From Bacteroidales bacterium (GTDB lineage Bacteria; Bacteroidota; Bacteroidia; Bacteroidales; UBA932), in contig JAFYIK010000194.1 in assembly GCA_017538685.1 (NCBI GenBank), positions 1-14,714 on the forward strand: DNA of 14,714 bases. Direction: 5' to 3'. The position numbers were made by a program, and so were the translations under genes. Of the stretch, positions 6,195 to 12,375 are shown piece after piece. How positions within the stretch are numbered: position 1 is the first letter of the stretch; every line of letters begins with the position of its first letter. A model generated the notes under the pieces. That model did no database searches. It saw nothing but the letters and a program-made list of their open reading frames with translations, and had not been told where the DNA came from.

Positions 6195-7601
6195 CTATTC
6201 CGGGAATTGTTTGACCTTCAGTGGGGCGTTGACCCCCAGCTCTTTCCAGGCGGCGTCGGCGCCTTCTTTGATGGCGTCCCAGTACTGCCGGGTGCCGATG
6301 TGGACGAGGTCGAAGACCATACATCCGTCGCTCTGGGTGAGGCAGAGCTTCACCGCGGCGGTGGCGTTGAAGTTCGCTTCGGCCACGGAGAAGGTTCCCC
6401 AGAACGGGCAGTCGCCGCAAAGGATATCCCTGCAGTAGTTGAGCGCATACTCAATGGTGTCCGCGCTTCCAAGGCCTGTAACCTTTTTGTAATACGCGCC
6501 AAGTTGGAAGTAATCCAGGAGATCCGCATAACCTGTCGTGTGGTAGTTATTGGTCGCCCACCACACATTGTCCACTATTTTGTATTTCTGGCTGCCCCAG
6601 TTCTGTCCGTTTGCGGGGAGCGGATACCAGGCCGCGGCCCAGACAGACAGGTCGGCGTCCGGCCTTACGGCCTTCACAGCTTCGCGGCATTCTGCCACCA
6701 CGTCGTGGATGACCTTCGAGCGCCACTCTATCCACTGGTTATAGAGTTTGCCGGGAGTGTAGTCTCCGCGCTTAGTCTCAGGAGTCCTGTAGTAGTAAAT
6801 GTCCTCCGGCCAGTTCTCCACCGGCGCGCCTATGTACTCTTCGAACTGGGCGCGGGAGTAGTCGGAGAAGTCGCTGTTGGCATCCATATAGCGGCAGTAG
6901 TCCAGCACGAAACCGTCCAGGGCCGCATACTTCGGATTCGAGAAAATCTCCGTGAGCATAGTCTTGACATACTGCACGGTCTTGGGGTGGCAGGGATTGA
7001 TGGCTCCGAACAGGGCGTCCGGGTCGTCGCTGATCTTCATCAGTCCACCCGGCACCCACTCCACGCATTCTATGTCTTTGAAATAGTCGTCCTCGTACAA
7101 AGCGCCGGTGCGTGTGGACTTCTCGCCCATCACCATCACCGAAGCAGAGGCCTCAACCCTCATTCCCAGCTCTTTCGCGACTTTCAGGATATATTCCAGA
7201 TAATCGTAATCCCTGTTCACGGTCTGGCCGCCGAGCGTGATGCAGGGGCCGAGGAACTCGCTTTCGTAGAGCGCGCGTCCGTTGCCGGGCTTGATGCCCA
7301 CTACTATTCCGTTGAAGCCTTTTTCCCTCGCCCTCGTGAGAGTCGAGCGGATGTCGGCCTTTTTCTCGAAACGCTTGTAATTCGCCGAAGCGTCGATCCA
7401 CATAACGAGCGGCTTCTCACGGACTGTATCGCCCGGAGCTATGTAACCCGGATCCACGGCAACGGTGTCAACCGGATCCACGGCGACAGTGTCAGCAGGA
7501 TCCTTCGGATCGTCGGGGCCCACCGGTTTGACATTCGGATCACCGCAACGGCACATCAGCAGAGCGGCCGCGCACAGGAAAACAATTATCTTTTTCTGCA
7601 T
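6195..7601 (-). CDS. GHL10-like putative glycoside hydrolase lipoprotein (longer paralog)
   Basis: The 468-residue product starts with a signal peptide and cysteines at 17 and 19 (LLMCRCGD). The lipobox is irregular, but a lipid anchor is likely. Residues 21-62 are a low-complexity Asp/Pro/Val linker with an 8-residue repeat. The rest looks like a TIM-barrel hydrolase of the GHL10 ('family 10 glycosylhydrolase-like') type. It has MWIDASANY, GFNGIVVGIKP, the acidic strand motif LDGFVLDYCRY (228-238, like the family's DGIHLDYIRYP), NGQNW (331-335) and LTQSDGCMVFD (421-431). Asp in the LDYCR motif is a candidate catalytic residue. It is a tandem paralog of the upstream gene, sharing all these motifs. 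Its start overlaps that gene by 16 nt. Substrate unknown. Confidence 0.75.
   Translation of the reverse strand: MQKKIIVFLCAAALLMCRCGDPNVKPVGPDDPKDPADTVAVDPVDTVAVDPGYIAPGDTVREKPLVMWIDASANYKRFEKKADIRSTLTRAREKGFNGIVVGIKPGNGRALYESEFLGPCITLGGQTVNRDYDYLEYILKVAKELGMRVEASASVMVMGEKSTRTGALYEDDYFKDIECVEWVPGGLMKISDDPDALFGAINPCHPKTVQYVKTMLTEIFSNPKYAALDGFVLDYCRYMDANSDFSDYSRAQFEEYIGAPVENWPEDIYYYRTPETKRGDYTPGKLYNQWIEWRSKVIHDVVAECREAVKAVRPDADLSVWAAAWYPLPANGQNWGSQKYKIVDNVWWATNNYHTTGYADLLDYFQLGAYYKKVTGLGSADTIEYALNYCRDILCGDCPFWGTFSVAEANFNATAAVKLCLTQSDGCMVFDLVHIGTRQYWDAIKEGADAAWKELGVNAPLKVKQFPE
7448..7495. repeat. 24-bp tandem repeat in the lipoprotein linker
   Basis: Two near-identical 24-bp copies (7448-7471 and 7472-7495) differ at a few third-base positions, and a third partial copy begins at 7496. 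They encode the repeated DTVAVDP-type linker behind the lipid anchor. The unit is a multiple of three, so changes in copy number would keep the frame. Confidence 0.8.
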
Positions 7602-8773
7602 TCTTTCTCAGCACGTTTAATTCCCCTTTTCAGGGCATCCCACGCCTCCGGCTTTCCGAAGGTATGGCACATATCGAAGGCCATCATACCGTCCGACTGC
7701 GTCAGGCAGACGTAGGCCGCATCCTCAAGGTCGATGGGGTTGCATATCTGGAACGAGCCGACCATCTTGCAGGCGCCGTCCACATCACGGTTCGAGCGCA
7801 TCATCGCGTACTCCATCGACTCCAGATCGTCCAGACCCCACACCCTTTCGAGGTAGGCGCCCGTCATAAACACGTCCAGGTTCTCGGCCATTCCGGTCTC
7901 GCCGTAGTCCGGCGCGGCCCAGTCGTCCAGGTACTGCTCGTAGTAGCGAGCGTTCTTCGAGGCCCAGTTCTGGCCGTTGCCATAGAGGGCGTGCAGCCAG
8001 CTGGCGGCCCAGTACTCCAGTTCCACGGACGGATAATTCTCGTCTTTCCAGGCCTTGACCTTCGCGACGAAGTCCGTGATTATCTGCGAGCGGAACTTCC
8101 ACCACTGCTTGTAATACTTTCCGGGCACGCGACGGCCGTCGGGGCCGTAGCTGAACACGTCCTCCGGCCAGCGCTCCAGCGGCTCGCCGACATACTTCTC
8201 GAACGCAGCGCGGGTCTCCGGGGAGAAATCGGCCTGCGCGCTCGGGAAACGGCAGTAGTCCAGAGCGAATCCGTCCAGGTCGCAGCTCTCGAAGATAGTC
8301 TTGATGTTCTGCATCGCTATCTCCTGCGCCTGCGGCAGCAGCGGGTTCATAAACGCAGCCACTTCCCGAGGCATATCTTCTATCTTTTTGAAGCCGTCCG
8401 GGGTATACATCACGCAGGTCAGCCGCGCGATGGCGGGGTCGTCATAGACAAGGCCGCGGTGCCAGTAAGGCGAGCCTGCCGGGAAGATGGTTGCTGCTAT
8501 GGAGACTTTCATCCCGCGCCTGTGCGCCTCCTGAACGAACATCTGCACGTTGTCCAGATAGAGGATTCCGTCGCATCCGCGGACATCCAGCACGGCCCAG
8601 TTGAAACCGGTGTCCTTGCATTTGTCCAGATAGTAGGCCACGGAATCCCTCGTGGAAAGCCTGGCGTGGTTGTCGATGGCCATCCACATATACTTGGGCT
8701 TCTCTGCGTTCGGAGCGCAGGAAGCCACAAGCATAAGGATAAGCAGACTAAAGAATCGTAGTCGTGAGGTCAT
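7586..8773 (-). CDS. GHL10-like putative glycoside hydrolase lipoprotein (shorter paralog)
   Basis: The 395-residue product has a clear lipoprotein signal with lipobox LVASC (Cys19). A TIM-barrel-like domain starts almost at once, without the linker of its paralog. Motifs in order are YMWMAIDNHARLS (28-40), GFNWAVLDVRG, GMKVSIAATIFP (88-98), LDGFALDYCRFP (166-177), RWPEDVF, WAASW followed by NGQNW (266-270), and LTQSDGMMAFD (357-367). LDYCRFP strongly recalls the DYIRYP strand end of GHL10 proteins. The downstream paralog shares the same motifs in the same order, so the pair arose by duplication. The start overlaps the preceding gene by 26 nt and the end overlaps the next gene by 16 nt. The assignment to GHL10 is by motif only, and the substrate is unknown. 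Confidence 0.78.
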   Translation of the reverse strand: MTSRLRFFSLLILMLVASCAPNAEKPKYMWMAIDNHARLSTRDSVAYYLDKCKDTGFNWAVLDVRGCDGILYLDNVQMFVQEAHRRGMKVSIAATIFPAGSPYWHRGLVYDDPAIARLTCVMYTPDGFKKIEDMPREVAAFMNPLLPQAQEIAMQNIKTIFESCDLDGFALDYCRFPSAQADFSPETRAAFEKYVGEPLERWPEDVFSYGPDGRRVPGKYYKQWWKFRSQIITDFVAKVKAWKDENYPSVELEYWAASWLHALYGNGQNWASKNARYYEQYLDDWAAPDYGETGMAENLDVFMTGAYLERVWGLDDLESMEYAMMRSNRDVDGACKMVGSFQICNPIDLEDAAYVCLTQSDGMMAFDMCHTFGKPEAWDALKRGIKRAEKECRKR

Positions 8774-10229
8774 AGGAAACTACGGTGCCTCCCATTGTTT
8801 CAAAGATGACGTGACCGGTTCCGGTGACGGGATCATAGACGTAGGCAGAGCACGGCGGGTTGTACTGGCCGCCCTCGATTCTGTCGGTAGGCAGGAGGTA
8901 ATTGACTGCGGATTCATCCACCTCATCGGTCTCCTCGTCGTCTTCCACATAAGAATCACCCCTCTGGATGGTGACCCAGCCGCAAGGCCAGGAGTTGGAA
9001 GAAGCCACTATGTACTTCTCGCCGATGTACTTGAAAGCGCGGACGTGGCCGTAGGAGTGGTTGCCATACTGGAACCTCTGTCCTTCGGAATCCCACTTGC
9101 CCCAGGTAACACATCCCTTGAGTGCGACTTCGTCCACGCTGCCGCTCATAAAGCCCGAAAGGCTGCTGTAGTAGTAGTATGCCGAAGAAGCGTTTCCGGT
9201 GTCGCCATATTCGGCTGCAGCGAGGGAATCCCAACAGACGAAACCGTCTTCCGGATTGCCGGAGAAGAAGGAAAGTTGCTGTCCCCAGCAACCGTCGTTG
9301 CTCGGATGGTTGATCTTCGGGCCGTACCAGGTGCAGTTCGGAGAACCGTCGGCCTTGAAGTAACCGCCGCCTTTGTAGACGAGCACGTGGTGCATCTGAG
9401 GAGGCTGCGACACTCCGGTGCGGAAGTTAAGGATAAACTCTCCCTTCACGTCGCCGGCGACGGACATATACATACACTGGTAATCGACAGGTCCGTAGAT
9501 CTTGGTAGGAGGGTTGCTATAGCCATCCACCCAGGCATACACCTCGGTGCGGCAGCCGACCGAACCGTCCTCATAGGTTCCTTCGTAGGCGGTCACGGCC
9601 ACGAGAACGCCGTTTTTGTCGTTCGACATCGAAGCGAGCTGCTTGTCGGACTTGATGGTGCCGTCGCCGTAGGTAAGGAGTCCGGTCACGCCCTCGACAT
9701 TGAGAGTGTCGATAATGTTGCCGTCGAGGTCCACGATACTGAGGTCTGCGAAAGCGACCTTGTCATAGTCCACGAATGCCACACCGCAGTCGTTGTTGGC
9801 CTTTCCCGAGACGGGAAGCTTCTTAGCCCATTTCTTGACCACGGCCTGTTTCATCACGGCCGGTGCGGTGTAGATGTTATAGACGGTTTTGCTCACGCCG
9901 TCCTCGGCGGTGACGGTGAAGTTCACTCCGCCTTCCACGGTGTAATCCCTCTCGACTGCGGGGTCGGGGCTGATAGTGGCGTTTTCGGATATCCTCACCA
10001 TAGCCGTGGCGTTCTTGAGGCCCTCCAGCTGTGATTCCATATAAGGAAGCTCAACGCTCTTGTCGGCCTGGTCCACGAAACCGACCACCGCATAGTCTTC
10101 GGCGAGCGCATTGAACAGGGTCAAGCGGCACTCCGAGCTTTTCGGCTCAGGCTGAGGGCCGTCCGGTTTGCAGGCGACTAAAGCGCCGCCGACGGCAAGA
10201 ACCGCAAAAAGAAGTCTTAATGTCTTCAT
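8748..10229 (-). CDS. Lipoprotein with DUF5018-like N-terminus
   Basis: The 493-residue product has lipobox LVAC (Cys20) and a short Pro-rich linker. Residues about 33-125 look like a small beta-sandwich ending in FTVTAEDGVSKTVYNIY, a pattern I know from DUF5018-type domains of Bacteroidetes lipoproteins. The remaining 360 residues are rich in Gly, Tyr, Trp and Asp with repeated strand-like segments. Examples are NDKNGVLVAVTAYEG, EFILNFRTG, VRAFKYIGEKYIVASSN and SAYVYDPVTGTGHVIF, and these could form a beta-propeller. No enzyme motif is seen. Placed behind SusD and before the two hydrolase-like genes, it most likely acts as a surface glycan-binding protein. A 20-bp AT-rich gap separates it from the preceding gene. 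Confidence 0.7.
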   Translation of the reverse strand: MKTLRLLFAVLAVGGALVACKPDGPQPEPKSSECRLTLFNALAEDYAVVGFVDQADKSVELPYMESQLEGLKNATAMVRISENATISPDPAVERDYTVEGGVNFTVTAEDGVSKTVYNIYTAPAVMKQAVVKKWAKKLPVSGKANNDCGVAFVDYDKVAFADLSIVDLDGNIIDTLNVEGVTGLLTYGDGTIKSDKQLASMSNDKNGVLVAVTAYEGTYEDGSVGCRTEVYAWVDGYSNPPTKIYGPVDYQCMYMSVAGDVKGEFILNFRTGVSQPPQMHHVLVYKGGGYFKADGSPNCTWYGPKINHPSNDGCWGQQLSFFSGNPEDGFVCWDSLAAAEYGDTGNASSAYYYYSSLSGFMSGSVDEVALKGCVTWGKWDSEGQRFQYGNHSYGHVRAFKYIGEKYIVASSNSWPCGWVTIQRGDSYVEDDEETDEVDESAVNYLLPTDRIEGGQYNPPCSAYVYDPVTGTGHVIFETMGGTVVSYDLTTTIL

Positions 10230-10249
10230 AATGAATGATTTATTATTGT

Positions 10250-10681
10250 TTATTCTTTAGCGTATTTGGCTGTGATATAATAATCTTTGGTGCGTCCGGT
10301 CATCTTGGCGAGGACGGTCACTTCAATGCCTTCGGTGACATCGTGGATGCCGTAGAGGGTGCGGTCCACGGGCTTGCTTAGTTCTTTGGTGACCTTCACA
10401 TAGGCGTCCAGCCCGACGTTGGCTCTGAACTTCACGGCATCGAGGTCTATCTCCCTGCGGTTTTCCTTGGGGATGGTGAACTTGATGGTGCCGGCTTCCT
10501 GGTCGATCACTCCGAGGGCCTCATACTTGATAGTCTCCCCGGAAGAATCCTTTTTAGTCGTGCATATCTTGATGGCGCTGATGGTCGCATCGTCGTGGAC
10601 GAATTCCTCGTCGGGCACGGCGCAGGACCACGATCCGAGGGCCAGCGCAGCTAATGCGATTATGGTGAATGTGCGTTTCAT
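10250..10681 (-). CDS. Small lipoprotein, DUF5018-like beta-sandwich
   Basis: From the ATG at 10681 the product has 143 residues with a lipoprotein-like signal ending GSWSC (Cys20). The mature part is one beta-rich domain. It runs ATISAIKICTT, then GTIKFTIPKENRREIDLDAVKFRANVG, and closes with KDYYITAKYAKE. That is the order of a DUF5018-like immunoglobulin-type fold, and the last strand resembles the N-terminal domain of the next gene's product. An upstream ATG at 10699 overlaps the susD stop, but it would put six residues before the signal peptide, so I prefer 10681. No catalytic motif is seen. A role in glycan binding beside SusD is inferred from position. Confidence 0.7.
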   Translation of the reverse strand: MKRTFTIIALAALALGSWSCAVPDEEFVHDDATISAIKICTTKKDSSGETIKYEALGVIDQEAGTIKFTIPKENRREIDLDAVKFRANVGLDAYVKVTKELSKPVDRTLYGIHDVTEGIEVTVLAKMTGRTKDYYITAKYAKE

Positions 10682-10692
10682 TGCGTAATTGT

Positions 10693-12360
10693 TTACCATC
10701 CGGGGTTGTTGTCCTCAGGACCGATTTTATTGTTGTTGTTTATCTCGGTCTTCGGCAGCGAGAAGGCGTAATAGCTGGGAAGGAAGGTGTGTACTATGCC
10801 TTTGCCGTCGCAGCTTACCTGCTTGTAGTCGAAGGTGCCGTCTGTCTTCTTGGTGATCCAGCAGCCGTGGAAGTTCTTCCCGCCGATCACGGCGACAGCG
10901 TCTTCCCAGCGGCGGAGATCCCAGAAGCGCTGGCCCTCGCCCGCCAGCTCGACCATCCTTTCGTGCTTGATGTCTGCCATAGCGGTGTCCAGGTCGGAAC
11001 CGGTCTTGGCCGGCATACCCACCCTGTCGCGGATGCGGTTGAGCTGGATGTAGGCGTTGACGAAATCGCCCTTCTGCGCATAGGCCTCGGCCTTGTTCAG
11101 CACGACCTCGGCGAAGCGCATCACGATAGCGAAATGGTCGCTGCCGTACTTCTCCCAGCCGGTCTGGTTCTCGTAGATGAACTTCTTGAGATAGTAGCCG
11201 GTGACGGTGCTGCCCGCTGCGCCGGAGGTGTTGAATTCCACTATCTTGTCGATACCGTCCTTGAACACGGTGGTGTCCGCGCTGACGAAGGTCTCTATCT
11301 TGCGCCCCTCCCAGGTGGCGCCGTTGTAGAGGATGCTGGAGTAGAAGCGCGGATCGCGGCCCGTGTAAGGGTCGGCTCCGTTGGTCTCCCAGCTGAACGG
11401 GGTACCGTCCGCCATTTCATAGCTGTCCACCAGCTCGGAGGTGGGTCCGAACACGGCATAGACGTTGGCTCCCGGGTGCTTTCCGTTCTCGGCGCCGTCG
11501 CCCAGCGGGCGGAAGAACACGTCGGCCCTGTGCGTGAGCTTGTTCTGCACGAACTCGAAGGTGAGCAGGAGCTCGGGGCTGTCGATGCTCTCGAAGATGT
11601 TGTCGTAGCTTGGGTCGAGCGTGCCGCCGTAGGCCTCGCAGGAGTCGGCCGCATCGATGACGACGTCCCAGCGATGGGCGTAGAGGGCCGCCTTCGAGAG
11701 GAGTCCCCAGGCATAGGCGCGGGTTATGCGCCCGCGGGGCTGGTTCTTGCGGATGTTGCTTCCGGCGTAGCGCAGGTCGCTTTCAATGAAATCCCAGACC
11801 TCATCGGGGGTTGCAAGCGCTTTGTCGTTCTGGTCGGGGCCGTCCACGGCGTCGCGGATGATGCATTTGCCGTAGATTTTCATCAGCTTGAGGTAGATGT
11901 AGGCGCGGATGCAGCGCATTTCGGCGCATCTGGTCTGCACGAAGTCGTCACCGAGCTTGGTGCCGTAGACGGGGGCGTCGCGCAGGAATTCGTTGCACCT
12001 GCGGATGCGGTTGTAGCAGTCGCTCCAGCATTCGAACGCCCCGGCATTGTCGCCGTTCCACGAATTCTGGCAGAAGGCGGAGTTGTAGGGGTGGTTATAC
12101 TGGTTCCACGAATTGGACTTGAGTATGTCCGAATAGGCATCCCAGACGCTGGCGCAGTTGCTGTCGCCGCCCACGGTGCCGTTGTTTTCCTTTATGAAGT
12201 TGTAGAGGCCGAGCAGATACATATCCGCGTTGCCCGTCGTGGACCACACCGTGGTGACCGAATAGCGGTCGGAGGGATCGATATCGAGGGCTTCTCCTAT
12301 CCAGTCTTTGCAGGAAGTGAGGATTGCCGCCGCAAAAAGAATGAACAAATACTTTTTCAT
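10693..12360 (-). CDS. susD-like: SusD/RagB-family outer membrane lipoprotein
   Basis: SusD-like proteins sit on the cell surface as the lid of the SusC channel and hand over glycans or peptides. The 555-residue product has lipobox LTSC (Cys17) followed by KDW, acidic residues as often seen in surface-exported lipoproteins. The N-terminal half is helical with TPR-like segments such as RCAEMRCIRAYIYLKLMKIYG and GLLSKAALYAHRW. The C-terminal half holds the usual RFAEVVLNKAEAYAQ, LNRIRDRVGMP and ERMVELAGEGQRFWDLRRW motifs. It closes with a segment like LPKTEINNNNKIGPEDNNPGW. Length is normal. It follows susC by 15 bp and has a strong Shine-Dalgarno sequence. Confidence 0.96.
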   Translation of the reverse strand: MKKYLFILFAAAILTSCKDWIGEALDIDPSDRYSVTTVWSTTGNADMYLLGLYNFIKENNGTVGGDSNCASVWDAYSDILKSNSWNQYNHPYNSAFCQNSWNGDNAGAFECWSDCYNRIRRCNEFLRDAPVYGTKLGDDFVQTRCAEMRCIRAYIYLKLMKIYGKCIIRDAVDGPDQNDKALATPDEVWDFIESDLRYAGSNIRKNQPRGRITRAYAWGLLSKAALYAHRWDVVIDAADSCEAYGGTLDPSYDNIFESIDSPELLLTFEFVQNKLTHRADVFFRPLGDGAENGKHPGANVYAVFGPTSELVDSYEMADGTPFSWETNGADPYTGRDPRFYSSILYNGATWEGRKIETFVSADTTVFKDGIDKIVEFNTSGAAGSTVTGYYLKKFIYENQTGWEKYGSDHFAIVMRFAEVVLNKAEAYAQKGDFVNAYIQLNRIRDRVGMPAKTGSDLDTAMADIKHERMVELAGEGQRFWDLRRWEDAVAVIGGKNFHGCWITKKTDGTFDYKQVSCDGKGIVHTFLPSYYAFSLPKTEINNNNKIGPEDNNPGW

Positions 12361-12367
12361 TTTCTTT

Positions 12368-12373
12368 CCTCCC
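12368..12373 (-). promoter_or_regulatory. Shine-Dalgarno site of susD
   Basis: The minus strand reads GGGAGG, 7 nt before the susD ATG, in the 15-bp gap after the susC stop. Strong SD sites are uncommon in Bacteroidetes, and most starts in this window have AT-rich or nearly absent leaders. Confidence 0.7.
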
Positions 12374-12375
12374 TT

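Noticed and set aside
6207..10034. Long plus-strand open frames (6207-7715, 7664-8761, 8652-10034)
   Set aside because: They mirror the two GHL10-like genes and the lipoprotein gene; their translations are rich in Arg, His, Val and Ala with no domain pattern, and no promoter box precedes them.
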